Assembly: GCF_014773385.1 (NCBI RefSeq)
Contig: NZ_JACXAI010000010.1
Location: 62,001-126,000 of the forward strand
Direction of reading: 5' to 3'
Length of the DNA stretch: 64,000 nt
From: Metabacillus arenae
Lineage (GTDB): Bacteria; Bacillota; Bacilli; Bacillales; Bacillaceae
Translations under genes and position numbers: made by a program
The notes under the pieces: generated by a model
Database searches by the model: none
Told to the model about the DNA's origin: nothing
The model's input: the letters and a program-made list of their open reading frames with translations, nothing else
In this document: piece after piece, positions 9,503-18,168 of the stretch
Numbering within the stretch: position 1 is the first letter of the stretch
Layout of the letters: every line of letters begins with the position of its first letter

Positions 9503-10549
9503 ATGCTGAAGGTTGCAGTTATTGGACTAGGTTCTATTTCTGACTTTCATATAAAGTCTTATTTGGACCATGCAGAATTAATAGGTATTTGTGATAAGAA
9601 TGAAACGCGGCTTCAGGAAAAAGGAAAAAAATATGCGGTGAAAAATCTGTACACAGATTACCGCCAGCTGCTTAAAGAGCCTGAAATTGATGCTGTTAGT
9701 ATTTGCACTTGGAATGAAAGTCATGCAGAGATTTCAATTGCCGCTCTCCAAGCAGGAAAGCATGTCCTGGTAGAAAAACCGCTCTCAAAAACCGTGGAAG
9801 AAGCAGAACGAATCAAAGAGGCTGCCGAAAAATCCGGGAAAGTTTTGCAAGTTGGCTTTGTTAGAAGGTATGGAGATAACGCAAAACTTTTGAAATCCTT
9901 CATTGATCATGATGAGTTAGGGGAAATTTATTATGCAAAAGCATCATGTATTCGCAGGCTAGGTAATCCTGGCGGATGGTTCGCAGATATTGAACGATCA
10001 GGAGGAGGTCCTCTGATTGATATCGGCGTACATATGATTGATATTTGCTGGTATTTAATGGGGAGACCTAAACCGGTAACCGTTAGCGGAAATACTTATA
10101 ATAAACTTGGTAATCGCTCTCATATACAAAATCTATCATTCTATAAAGCTTCTGATTATGATCCTTCTTTAAATACAGTTGAGGATCTAGCGAATGCTCT
10201 CATTCGATTTGAAAACGGCGCTTCTTTATTTGTAGATGTTAGCTTTACACTTCACAGTCAAAAGGATGAAATAGCTGTCAAGCTATACGGTGAAAAAGGA
10301 GGCGCGGAAATCGAGCCGGGGCTTGCCATTATTGGTGAGAAACACAACACTATTTTAAATATAACACCGCAAATTGATCATTTAGGCTTTGAATTTGAAA
10401 AGGCTTTTTCAAATGAGATCCATCATTTCCTTAAAAGCTGTGCTGGGGAAACAAAGACATTAAGCCCTGTTGAAGATGGAGTTGAAATGATGAGAATGCT
10501 CAGAGCTGTTTATGAATCAGCGGCGATTGGTAGAGAGATTCGCTTATGA
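9503..10549 (+). CDS. Gfo/Idh/MocA-family oxidoreductase
   Basis: 348 residues. The N-terminal Rossmann fold shows VAVIGLGSIS at 4-13 and the conserved EKP at 91-93, where the lysine is catalytic. The C-terminal domain contains a GGGPLIDIGVHMID block near 165-180 with the family's D...H dyad. Members oxidise sugars, inositols or amino-sugar derivatives with NAD(P). ATG 9503 is preferred over 9494 because AAAGGGG lies nine bases before it. It lies 103 bases after the MDR gene in the same orientation. A second, more divergent family member closes the operon. Confidence 0.85.
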   Translation: MLKVAVIGLGSISDFHIKSYLDHAELIGICDKNETRLQEKGKKYAVKNLYTDYRQLLKEPEIDAVSICTWNESHAEISIAALQAGKHVLVEKPLSKTVEEAERIKEAAEKSGKVLQVGFVRRYGDNAKLLKSFIDHDELGEIYYAKASCIRRLGNPGGWFADIERSGGGPLIDIGVHMIDICWYLMGRPKPVTVSGNTYNKLGNRSHIQNLSFYKASDYDPSLNTVEDLANALIRFENGASLFVDVSFTLHSQKDEIAVKLYGEKGGAEIEPGLAIIGEKHNTILNITPQIDHLGFEFEKAFSNEIHHFLKSCAGETKTLSPVEDGVEMMRMLRAVYESAAIGREIRL

Positions 10550-10873
10550 AATGATTGTTTGGTCTGAAAATCTAGCAAGATAGGTAGAGTGAAGATTCGA
10601 GATATGTATATGTCCAAGCTGATATTAGTTGCTTATTTACATCACTTTATTATCCCGTATAAGTCCCGCTAATGTTTCACTTTATTTTTCTTTCCTTAAG
10701 GTTTTTCTAATCGCCATTCAACAATGTCAGTCGGTGAATCGCCGGTTGCTTCTAGTTTTAAATCTGCCCTCTACCTCTCGAAGTGAAGACTTTCGTTTCA
10801 GCAGCATCAAAATTGACAAAAAAAGTCTACCAGAATGACAAACAAGCATTCTTGGGATAAAGGAGTGTCCAAA
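10550..10873. other. Intra-operon gap, no gene
   Basis: About 320 bases between the first Gfo/Idh/MocA gene and the SDR-type gene. A 69-codon open frame here has no recognisable domain, no good ribosome binding site and a non-protein-like composition, so I do not call it. The gap may hold an internal promoter, or may be where a gene was lost. Confidence 0.45.
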
Positions 10874-11890
10874 TTGAAAACAATCGAAGAACTTGAATTA
10901 AAAATGGCTCAGCCTTCTGATTCACTTGTTAAAGATATGGAAACGATTGATGGAGATATACTTATTTTAGGTGTTGGCGGGAAGATGGGACCATCACTGG
11001 CTAAACTTGCGAAAAACGCTGTTACTAAGGCAGGCATATCAAAAAAAGTAATCGGAGTATCGAGGTTTTCAAATCAACATCTTAGAGAGGAACTTGAAGG
11101 GGAAGGGATTGAAACGATTTCGGCAGATTTGTTAAATGATGAAGAGTTAAAGAAGCTGCCTCAGGTTAAGAATATGATTTATATGGCGGGAAACAAGTTT
11201 GGAACGACAGGAAATGAACATTTCACATGGGCGATGAATGCTTATTTGCCTGGAAGGGTAGCAGAGCACTTTAAAACCTCAAGAATTGTTTCATTTTCTA
11301 CTGGAAACGTTTATCCCCTTAATCATGTTCTTTTAGGCGGGACTTCTGAGGAAAGTTTGACAGGTCCAATCGGGGAATATGCGCAATCATGTCTGGGAAG
11401 AGAACGTGTTTTCACCTATTTTTCTCATAAATATAAGATACCGATGGTTCACTTCAGACTAAACTATGCAATTGATTTGCGTTACGGTGTCTTGCTTGAA
11501 GTGGCCAAATCTGTAAAAGAAGAGAGACCTGTCGATCTTCGGATGGGCCATGCAAATGTTATTTGGCAGGGAGATGCGAATGAAATGGCGATTCGTTCCT
11601 TGCTTGTATGTCAAACACCGCCGGAAATTATCAATGTAACGGGACCGGAAACAGTCTCAATCCGTTGGCTGGCGGAACGATTCGGGGAGTTGATGGATAA
11701 AAAGCCATTATTTGAAAATGAGGAAAATTCTACTGCCCTCCTAAGTAATGCCTCGAAGTCCCATAAATTGTTTGGTTACCCAAATGTATCACTTAGGGAG
11801 ATGGTGGAGTGGACGGCTGAATGGGTATTATCTGACGGTTTGACAATTAATAAGCCAACTCATTTTCAAGAAAGACAGGGGGCATTTTAG
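10874..11890 (+). CDS. Extended-SDR NAD-dependent epimerase/dehydratase-like protein
   Basis: 338 residues with an N-terminal GVGGKMG nucleotide-binding loop (33-39), an FSTGNVY strand (141-147) and the active-site tyrosine in EYAQSC (Y169). The usual YxxxK lysine is replaced by cysteine (C173), so classical SDR chemistry is doubtful. TTG 10874 is the likely start because AAAGGAG is eight bases upstream; the longer ATG frame from 10835 has no such site. The next gene starts directly after its stop, so the two are translationally coupled. It probably acts on the same sugar intermediate as the neighbouring oxidoreductases. Confidence 0.75.
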   Translation: MKTIEELELKMAQPSDSLVKDMETIDGDILILGVGGKMGPSLAKLAKNAVTKAGISKKVIGVSRFSNQHLREELEGEGIETISADLLNDEELKKLPQVKNMIYMAGNKFGTTGNEHFTWAMNAYLPGRVAEHFKTSRIVSFSTGNVYPLNHVLLGGTSEESLTGPIGEYAQSCLGRERVFTYFSHKYKIPMVHFRLNYAIDLRYGVLLEVAKSVKEERPVDLRMGHANVIWQGDANEMAIRSLLVCQTPPEIINVTGPETVSIRWLAERFGELMDKKPLFENEENSTALLSNASKSHKLFGYPNVSLREMVEWTAEWVLSDGLTINKPTHFQERQGAF

Positions 11891-12955
11891 TTGATAGATT
11901 CTGTAAAAAGACTGCTGCATAAAGGAACAGTCATTCCTGCCCACCCGTTAGCGCTTACTGCAGAAAGAAAGCTGGATGTAGAACGTCAGCGCGCGTTAAC
12001 AAAGTACTATATCGCATCAGGTGCTGGAGGAATTGCGGTAGGGGTTCATACAACACAATTTGAAATTAGAGATTCTTCCATTAACCTATTTGAGCCGGTT
12101 CTTCGTTTAGCAGCAGAGGAAACGAAGAAACTCCTGCGTCCATTTATTAAAGTGGCCGGAATTTGCGGGCACCAGAGGCAAGCGCTTGAAGAGGCACGAT
12201 TGGCAAAAGATCTTGGTTATGATCTTGGTTTGGTTAGCAATGGCGGGCTGTCAGGTTACTCAGAAGAAGAACTGCTTGAACGTACCAGACAAATTAGTGA
12301 GATTATTCCCGTTTTTGGCTTTTACCTTCAGCCCTCTGTCGGAGGCAGGTCGTTAAGTTATCATTTTTGGAAGGAGTTTGCTGAAATTCCTGGTGTAATG
12401 GCAATCAAGCTCGCTCCTTTTAACAGATACCAAACACTCGATGTTGTAAGAGCGGTTTGTCATTCAAGCAGAAGTAATGAAATTGCCCTTTATACTGGAA
12501 ACGATGACAACATTATCGCCGATTTATTAACAACCTATCAAATACCTGTTGACGGAAAAATGATCGAAAAGAAAATTGTTGGCGGGCTGCTAGGGCATTG
12601 GGCAGTGTGGACAAAAAAAGCAGTTGAGTATTTTAATAGAGTGAAGGAAATTCAGGATAAAGAGGAAGTCCCAAAGGAACTGCTTACATTAGGTATAGAA
12701 ATAACGGATGCCAATGCAGCCTTCTTTGACGCTTCCCATCAATTTAAAGGCTGCATCGCTGGAATTAATGAGGTTCTAAGAAGACAAGGTTTGTTAAGTG
12801 GAAACTGGTGCCTAGATCCTGAAGAAAAAGTAAGTCCTGGACAAATGGAAGAGATTACACGTGTTTATGAAGACTATCCACACTTACATGATGATGAATT
12901 TGTAAGGAAGCACATTCAAGACTGGCTTTCTGACAGTAAACAAATGTCCACATAG
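11891..12955 (+). CDS. DapA/NAL-family (dihydrodipicolinate synthase-like) aldolase
   Basis: 354 residues of the class I aldolase TIM-barrel superfamily that includes dihydrodipicolinate synthase, N-acetylneuraminate lyase and KDG aldolase. The Schiff-base lysine is K173 in VMAIKLAPF, and the conserved tyrosine sits in GFYLQPSVGG near 145. It starts with TTG immediately after the preceding stop codon. In a catabolic operon such an enzyme usually makes or cleaves a 2-keto-3-deoxy sugar acid, or performs a retro-aldol step, giving pyruvate. It runs longer than DapA (about 290 residues) because of an extended C-terminus. The exact substrate is unknown. Confidence 0.8.
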   Translation: MIDSVKRLLHKGTVIPAHPLALTAERKLDVERQRALTKYYIASGAGGIAVGVHTTQFEIRDSSINLFEPVLRLAAEETKKLLRPFIKVAGICGHQRQALEEARLAKDLGYDLGLVSNGGLSGYSEEELLERTRQISEIIPVFGFYLQPSVGGRSLSYHFWKEFAEIPGVMAIKLAPFNRYQTLDVVRAVCHSSRSNEIALYTGNDDNIIADLLTTYQIPVDGKMIEKKIVGGLLGHWAVWTKKAVEYFNRVKEIQDKEEVPKELLTLGIEITDANAAFFDASHQFKGCIAGINEVLRRQGLLSGNWCLDPEEKVSPGQMEEITRVYEDYPHLHDDEFVRKHIQDWLSDSKQMST

Positions 12956-12965
12956 GAGAATGACC

Positions 12966-13034
12966 ATGACTATTCATATGAGGAAAATTCTATCCTTTTT
13001 ATCATTTGAGGGTAACCGTAATGTCCAATCCTAA
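12966..13034 (+). CDS. Possible 22-codon coupling ORF
   Basis: ATG 12966 follows AGGAGA with good spacing and opens 22 codons (MTIHMRKILSFLSF...). The stop at 13032-13034 lies just past the start of the next gene at 13021. The overlap suggests translational coupling rather than a functional peptide, or a truncated gene start. Low confidence. Confidence 0.25.
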   Translation: MTIHMRKILSFLSFEGNRNVQS

Positions 13035-13911
13035 GCTGCGGATCGGAATGATTGGACTGGACACTTCACATTGTGAAATTTTTACTAAGTCACTGAATGA
13101 GGTTTCTAATGATGGAAAAGTGTTGTTTGCTTTTAAGGGAGGGTCGCCTGATCTTGCAATCAGCAGTGAGAGGATTAACAATTATACAAAACTGCTCACT
13201 GAAAATTACGGTGTTGAGCTGATAGATTCGATTGAATCTCTAGCTGAAATAAGTGACGCACTATTATTAACATCTGTTGATGGAAGAATTCATTTGCAGC
13301 AGTTTACGGCTGCTGCTCCTTACAAAAAACCTGTATTTATTGATAAACCTTTAACAATCAGCTACAGGGAGGCAAAAGAAATTTACCGTATTTCAGAGCT
13401 TTATCATACACCTGTTATGAGCTCTTCCTCTCTTCGTTTTTCTGATTCGCTAATGGAAGCAAAACAAAATGTTAAAGGTAGAGTTGAAGGGACATATTGT
13501 TTTGGACCGATGCCATTACTTGCAGGCATTCCAGGGTTGTTTTGGTATGGGATTCATACTGTCGAAATCCTTTATTCATTATATGGACCAGGCTGCAAGA
13601 AAGTTCGAGCAGAATCAAATGACAATAGTTTTGTAATTAGAAGCTACTGGAAAGATGGTCGAACAGCAGTTTTAAGAGGCAGCAAGGATCATGACAGCGG
13701 CTTTGGAGGCTATATTCATACAGACACGGAATCCATTTCCTTTCACACAAAATCAGATAAGAGACCATACTATATAAATCTGCTCAAAGAAATTCTCACT
13801 TTTTTTCACACTCATCAATCCCCTATAAGAAAAGAAGAAACACTCGAAGTGATAAGGTTTATTGAAGCTGCTAATGAGTCTTTATTGACGAAGGAGTCTG
13901 TAAAACTATAA
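13021..13911 (+). CDS. Divergent Gfo/Idh/MocA-like oxidoreductase
   Basis: 296 residues. The N-terminus LRIGMIGLDTSHCEIF is a modified Rossmann motif, and DKP at 108-110 takes the place of the family's EKP. The C-terminal half is shorter than normal (family 330-380 residues). A histidine in WYGIHTVEILY lies where the D...H catalytic pair is expected. ATG 13021 is preferred to TTG 13006 because TGAGGG lies eight bases before it. It is the last gene of the operon and is followed by a strong terminator. It could be a dehydrogenase on the same pathway or a non-catalytic partner. Confidence 0.75.
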   Translation: MSNPKLRIGMIGLDTSHCEIFTKSLNEVSNDGKVLFAFKGGSPDLAISSERINNYTKLLTENYGVELIDSIESLAEISDALLLTSVDGRIHLQQFTAAAPYKKPVFIDKPLTISYREAKEIYRISELYHTPVMSSSSLRFSDSLMEAKQNVKGRVEGTYCFGPMPLLAGIPGLFWYGIHTVEILYSLYGPGCKKVRAESNDNSFVIRSYWKDGRTAVLRGSKDHDSGFGGYIHTDTESISFHTKSDKRPYYINLLKEILTFFHTHQSPIRKEETLEVIRFIEAANESLLTKESVKL

Positions 13912-14020
13912 AAAATTTTTAAACTGATCATACTAATGATAAAAACTGGCTGGTCCAGAAGCGGTAATCGAGTCGATTTTATACTACAAATGAAATACAA
14001 CTAAATCTTAACTTCCTATA

Positions 14021-14047
14021 AAAGACTGAATATTCAGTCTTTTTTTA
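14021..14047 (+). terminator. Rho-independent terminator of the oxidoreductase/aldolase operon
   Basis: AAAGACTGAA and TATTCAGTCT form a perfect palindromic stem directly followed by a run of T residues. It lies about 110 bases after the last gene of the operon. Confidence 0.9.
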
Positions 14048-14135
14048 TAATATCAGAATTTATATGTTATCTCATTATTGGCGGTTTAATAACAATATAT
14101 GGAACCTGTACACTACTTAGTTTTGATGATTTATG

Positions 14136-14232
14136 TCGAATAATCGATATTTTGAAATTTTCGAAGATAAGTCTGCCGATTTCGAAGATAAATCTCAGAT
14201 TTCGAAGATATAAGGGGAAAAATCGAAGATAA
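14136..14232 (+). repeat. TCGAAGATAA periodic array, copy 1
   Basis: TCGAAGATA(A/T) occurs at 14161, 14182, 14202 and 14223, a spacing of 20-21 bases or about two DNA turns. It is preceded at 14136 by TCGAATAATCGATA. The same architecture, with the same offsets, occurs at 33999-34094. No coding function is evident. Confidence 0.8.
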
Positions 14233-14351
14233 GTAAACGATCGGTGGATAATCAAGAGCAAAAAGCTATTTGTTATGGAATGAACAAACAGAAATCGTTT
14301 GAAATATGGCAAAATGAAGCGAGCACCCTAAAGAACTGGTTAAAGAGTATA

Positions 14352-14378
14352 GAAAAAAATCAGCTCTTTCGCTGATTT
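14352..14378 (-). terminator. Probable terminator facing the GntR gene
   Basis: AAATCAGC (14358-14365) pairs with GCTGATTT (14371-14378). On the minus strand the stem is followed by a run of T residues. It lies about 350 bases beyond the GntR stop, with a repeat between them. Confidence 0.45.
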
Positions 14379-14427
14379 CATCAATTCCTACCTCCGACCT
14401 CACACCTTCAGAAATACGCGTAGCGTT

Positions 14428-14694
14428 TTTCTTAGTGAGATCAGAAAATTTAAGTTAATTAAAGTATTAACGTGTTAAAGTTAGTTATAGTTGTCCAGCT
14501 GCAACGCCTAGCCCGCCTGAGGTCTCAGGGCTAATCTTCAAAGAAAGGAAAAAACGCCTTTCTTTGAAGCTCGTCCGAGTTCTCGCCCCAGGCTGAGCAA
14601 GGCGCTTCCGCTTTTCCTTGTTGTCCAGCTCCAGGCGTCATCGGCTCGTCTTATGCTTGTCACCGAAGGACTAGCGCCTTGCACTTTTCTTTCT
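14428..14694. repeat. GTCTAGCTCCAGGCG-type intergenic repeat, copy 1 (two units)
   Basis: The left edge AGTATTAACGTGTTAAAG is shared with the copies at 33724 and 37766. Two units follow, beginning TTGTCCAGCTGCAACGCC and TTGTCCAGCTCCAGGCG and each ending in a GGCGCTT/GCGCCTTG...CTTTTC segment. They can fold into long GC-rich hairpins. Repeats of this type are widespread between genes of Bacillus; I know no function for them. Confidence 0.75.
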
Positions 14695-14730
14695 ACTTAG
14701 TTCGAGAATTGCAACAGATCTTGCCACAGG

Positions 14731-15387
14731 CTAAATATCACTCCATACTCCCTGGAGGATCAAGCGTTGTCGGGCATTTTGATAGGATTCGTTAAATTTT
14801 TGTTGTACTATATCGTAATCCTTTTCAATAAGTGCTTTATATATACTTTGGTTAATTTCGTTGGCATGATAATGCTTATGATGAGGTGTCATTTTCCAAT
14901 TTACTACTGAATAATAGATGATTCTGTCTCTAAAGGAGTCATAAATAGCACTAATGGCCTCGTTATTTACTGATGAAATAAAAAATCGAGAAAACATAAA
15001 TGACTGAGAGATATACTCGTAGTAGTCATCATTTTTGCTGGCCTCAATCTGTTTATCAAGAAATTGCCTTAATGCGTGTAAATCACAAGGAAGATCTTGT
15101 TGCTTAATGCTATTTAATGCATAAAGCCTAAGCATGAGCTGAACTTCAAGAATATTTAAAATTTCATTATAAGAGATATTTTTAACTAAGAAACCACGTT
15201 TTTTTAATGAAGTAATCAAACCCTCTGATTCAAGCCGAGAGATGGCTGCCCGAATAGGAGTACGACTCATATTGTATTCATTCGCTAATTCATTTTCGGA
15301 CAAATGTGTACCTGGCATTAAAACCCCCTTAACAATGCTTTCTCTTAATTTCTGATAGGCGACTTCATTTAAATAGTTTTGAGACAT
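14731..15387 (-). CDS. GntR-family (FadR/FCD-like) transcriptional regulator
   Basis: 218 residues. The N-terminal winged HTH (about 5-70) has the signature LSENELANEYNMSRTPIRAA with SRLESEGLI. An alpha-helical C-terminal effector domain follows, shorter and less typical than FCD. ATG 15387 is preferred over the longer TTG/ATG frame because GAAAGGA lies 11 bases upstream. It is divergent from the phosphodiesterase/ABC/phosphatase operon, and a 25-base near-palindrome in front of that operon is its likely operator. Confidence 0.88.
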   Translation of the reverse strand: MSQNYLNEVAYQKLRESIVKGVLMPGTHLSENELANEYNMSRTPIRAAISRLESEGLITSLKKRGFLVKNISYNEILNILEVQLMLRLYALNSIKQQDLPCDLHALRQFLDKQIEASKNDDYYEYISQSFMFSRFFISSVNNEAISAIYDSFRDRIIYYSVVNWKMTPHHKHYHANEINQSIYKALIEKDYDIVQQKFNESYQNARQRLILQGVWSDI

Positions 15388-15909
15388 TGAATGATAATTC
15401 CTTTCAAATGATAAAAGATAGAACACTAGCAAAGTTGTATTGATAATATTGTTTATTATTTTTAATAATCCAATAGCTTAACAACAAAAAACTCTTTTGA
15501 TTGATAGAAAACATTGATGTACCGCTAGTATATCAAGCAAAAAGCTGCTTGTACACTTCTAGTATTCAATATGTGCAATTGAATGATCATGGTTTAAAAC
15601 AGTCAAAAAGCAAAAACTTCTATATTCGCTGTATTTATAGTAGTTGGTTAACATTCAGCTTTTTAGATGGAAGTAGATACTGCGCATTTGATCCTACTGT
15701 GTCATGAATACAGAAAACATTTAAAAGAGAAATCATTCATCCAAATGAATTTACAGGATATTAAAGCAGGATTAATATCCTATTTACATACCAGTAGTAC
15801 CATTAATGTATACATCATGGATACATTAAGTTAAACATAATAGTTTGAAAGGAGGAACCTTTTACAAATTTACACGTGTCACTCTCAAAGTTAAGGAGGA
15901 ATCTCACTT
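15388..15909. other. Divergent regulatory region, no gene
   Basis: About 520 bases between the GntR gene and the phosphoesterase gene. A 68-codon frame at 15501-15707 has no ribosome binding site or domain, so it is not called. The region contains the operator-like palindrome at 15804, a possible -10 (CATAAT, 15836-15841) and two strong Shine-Dalgarno-like sequences; only the second (near 15894) has a start codon at usable distance. Confidence 0.55.
15804..15828. promoter_or_regulatory. 25-base near-palindrome, probable GntR operator
   Basis: The outer arms TAATGTAT (15804-15811) and ATACATTA (15821-15828) are perfect inverted repeats. The inner CAT...ATG bases also pair around a central C, leaving only one mismatched pair. 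The core resembles the GT...AC half-sites of FadR-type GntR proteins. It lies 82 bases before the phosphoesterase start and near a CATAAT -10 candidate. Confidence 0.6.
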
Positions 15910-16728
15910 ATGGAACCCATTTATTTTATTCATCTTACTGATACGCACATCATTTCCCCTAGAAAAGGATTTCTATTTAATGTGGACGTAATAACTAAAT
16001 TGCATTTAATTTTCGATGCCGTGAAAGAGTTAAGTATTAAACCACAATTTGTTGTCATCAGTGGCGATTTAACACACGATGGAGATGTTGAGGATTATCA
16101 ATTTCTTAAAGAACTTCTTAATGAAAAATCATCGGAGCTCGGCATCCCTGTATTTACTGCGCTTGGCAACCATGATAGCAGGGAAGTTTTCCGAGAAGGC
16201 TATTTAAGTGAAGAGCCAACAGCAGAACCCTATTATTACGAAAAGATGATTGGGGAATTACGACTAATTGTACTAGATTCCCAGATTCCTGGCAGGGTTG
16301 GTGGGCATATAGATAAGGGACAGCTGGATTGGCTGGCCAGCATTCTGCAAACACCTGCTCCAGCTGGCACGATTCTAATGTTTCATCATCCTATTCTACC
16401 CACAATTTCACCGAGAACGACACTATTATTAAATAGGGAAGAATTAGCAACGATTATTGAAGATAGTGATGTCATCGGGATACTTACAGGACATATTCAT
16501 TACAACAGTATTGGTGAATTTCATGGCATAACAAGCTTAACAGGAGCTGGAACAGGGTTTGGGTTTGATCCGACTACGAAAGATAGTATTCGTGTCTTAG
16601 ATAATAGCGGCTTTAATTTCATTATGGTTAAGGATAGAAGAATGATGGTTTCTCCGATGTCAATTCCTAGTACTCATAAAGAAATGTTTCGTTTACCAAT
16701 AGAAGTTTCTCGTAAAATCAGTTCATAG
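15910..16728 (+). CDS. Calcineurin-like metallophosphoesterase (CpdA/GpdQ-like)
   Basis: 272 residues with all five metallophosphoesterase motifs: DTH at 11-13, GDLTHDGD near 50, GNHD near 88, a histidine in the HHP region near 157, and GHIH near 193-196. This dimetal fold acts on phosphomono- or phosphodiesters; the small cytoplasmic type resembles cAMP phosphodiesterase CpdA and glycerophosphodiesterase GpdQ. No signal peptide is seen, so it acts in the cytoplasm. AAGGAGG precedes the ATG. It leads an operon with a UgpB-like binding protein, which suggests it hydrolyses an imported phosphodiester. Confidence 0.85.
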   Translation: MEPIYFIHLTDTHIISPRKGFLFNVDVITKLHLIFDAVKELSIKPQFVVISGDLTHDGDVEDYQFLKELLNEKSSELGIPVFTALGNHDSREVFREGYLSEEPTAEPYYYEKMIGELRLIVLDSQIPGRVGGHIDKGQLDWLASILQTPAPAGTILMFHHPILPTISPRTTLLLNREELATIIEDSDVIGILTGHIHYNSIGEFHGITSLTGAGTGFGFDPTTKDSIRVLDNSGFNFIMVKDRRMMVSPMSIPSTHKEMFRLPIEVSRKISS

Positions 16729-16776
16729 CATGGAATGGCTAAAGAAGAAAATACTATCTGGATAGGAGAAAAATAA

Positions 16777-18075
16777 ATGTCGTTTAAATCTTTGATTTTC
16801 ATTATATGTATTTCATTATTGGCAGCTTGTCAGAGTACTAGTGAACAGGCTGGAACGGCTCAAGAGAAGGCTAAAGATGAAGAAGTAACTCTACGATTTT
16901 ACAGCTACAATCTTGGTAATGCTGCTCATGGAACAGGGACACAGATGCTTATCGATGAGTTTATGAAAGAGCATCCAAATATCAACATTGAGGGTGTACC
17001 TGTACCGATAGCCGAAGTAAACTCAAGAATTCATGCTGATGTTGTAGCTGGAAATTCTCCTGATATTGCTCAGATGGGGTTTAATGCCGCAGATTCTATC
17101 GTCAACGAGATGAAAGCAATTCCTCTGGAGTCGATTGCATCTGAAAAGGAGCTAGAAGAACATTTTGAGGGCTTCTCTCCAAACGCAGTTAACTTAGGAA
17201 AGTTAAATGGACAAACCTATGGATTGCCATTTACGATTAGTACCCCTGTTCTATTTTATAATGCCAGTTTGTTTAAGCAGGCAGGTTTGGATCCAAATCA
17301 ACCACCTAAGAATTGGGGAGAGGTCAAAGAATATGCTTTGGCAATCAAAGATGCAACCGATGCTTCTGGAATTCAGATAGCATCTGATAGTTATGACTGG
17401 ATTATCCAAGCATTAATCGCAAGCAATGGTGGACAAGTCGTTTCTGATAATCGAAAAGAAGTTACTTTTGGTAGTGATGAGGCTATTGAGAGCATTAAGA
17501 TGTGGCAAGATCTTGTTCAAAGTGGAGCGCATAGCAAAATGACATATGAAGAGGCAAAGGAAGCTATGTTCCAAGGTAAAATAGGCATGTTTTTATTATC
17601 AAGTGCCGTTCAGAGTACATTAATTGATTCAGCTGAAAGCGGTGGGTGGGAGCTCAGATCAGCTGAAATGCCTGGATTTGGTGAACAACAATCAAGACCA
17701 ACGAATTCAGGGAGCGGTCTGTTTGTTTTAAGTGATGATCCCGTAAAGCAAAAAGCAGCCTGGGAATTCATGAAATTTGTAACTAGTGAACGTGGTTATA
17801 CGATTATCACATCTGAAATTGGCTACCTGCCTTTACGTCCCGAAATTGTTAAGGATCCTGAATATTTACAAGAATGGGCAGAAAAAAATCCACTTATACA
17901 ACCTAATCTAAATCAGCTGGAACGTTTAACCCCGTGGACCTCATATCCAGGTGAAAACTATAGCAATATTGAAAAGATTTTAGTCGAAGCGGTGAGGAAA
18001 GCAACCTTTACTGATGGGGATGTTAAAAAAATCATGCAAGATGCTCAGCTACGTGCCCAAGACCTAGTCAAATAG
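16777..18075 (+). CDS. UgpB-like ABC substrate-binding lipoprotein
   Basis: 432 residues. A lipoprotein signal ends in LLAAC with C18 as the lipidated cysteine. The mature part is a cluster-B/D extracellular solute-binding protein, with LRFYSYNLG at the start of the fold and an ALAIKDATDASGI..NGG...F.S.EAIE pattern typical of UgpB and related sugar or glycerol-phosphate binders. It probably captures the operon's substrate at the outer face of the membrane. A stem-loop follows the gene, as often seen after binding-protein genes that are expressed more strongly than their permeases. Confidence 0.85.
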   Translation: MSFKSLIFIICISLLAACQSTSEQAGTAQEKAKDEEVTLRFYSYNLGNAAHGTGTQMLIDEFMKEHPNINIEGVPVPIAEVNSRIHADVVAGNSPDIAQMGFNAADSIVNEMKAIPLESIASEKELEEHFEGFSPNAVNLGKLNGQTYGLPFTISTPVLFYNASLFKQAGLDPNQPPKNWGEVKEYALAIKDATDASGIQIASDSYDWIIQALIASNGGQVVSDNRKEVTFGSDEAIESIKMWQDLVQSGAHSKMTYEEAKEAMFQGKIGMFLLSSAVQSTLIDSAESGGWELRSAEMPGFGEQQSRPTNSGSGLFVLSDDPVKQKAAWEFMKFVTSERGYTIITSEIGYLPLRPEIVKDPEYLQEWAEKNPLIQPNLNQLERLTPWTSYPGENYSNIEKILVEAVRKATFTDGDVKKIMQDAQLRAQDLVK

Positions 18076-18090
18076 AAAATATATCGATAT

Positions 18091-18123
18091 GATCCCGGTA
18101 TCATAGAAATTAGAACCGGGATC
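18091..18123 (+). terminator. Intra-operon stem-loop after the binding-protein gene
   Basis: GATCCCGGT (18091-18099) pairs with ACCGGGATC (18115-18123), followed by TTCTTT. The weak T tract suggests partial termination or 3' stabilisation of the binding-protein message before the permease genes. Confidence 0.6.
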
Positions 18124-18168
18124 TTCTTTAAAAAGGCATTTAAAGGTTCTACCAAAAAGGAGCTGAAT

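Larger units (their letters stand above)
13912..14730. other. Gene-free region with terminators and two repeat families
   Basis: About 820 bases without a credible gene. In order it holds the operon terminator, a TCGAAGATAA periodic array, a minus-oriented stem-loop and a GTCTAGCTCCAGG-type repeat, each listed separately. It separates the sugar-oxidation operon from the convergent GntR gene. Confidence 0.7.

Noticed and set aside
10629-10838. 69-codon frame before the SDR-type gene
   Set aside because: No ribosome binding site or domain; probably chance.
14161-14232. TCGAAGATAA units as a CRISPR array
   Set aside because: The units are only about 10 bases, with spacers of about 11 bases; no cas genes and no long repeats.
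15501-15707. 68-codon frame in the GntR divergent region
   Set aside because: No ribosome binding site, non-protein-like composition, and it lies in a regulatory region.
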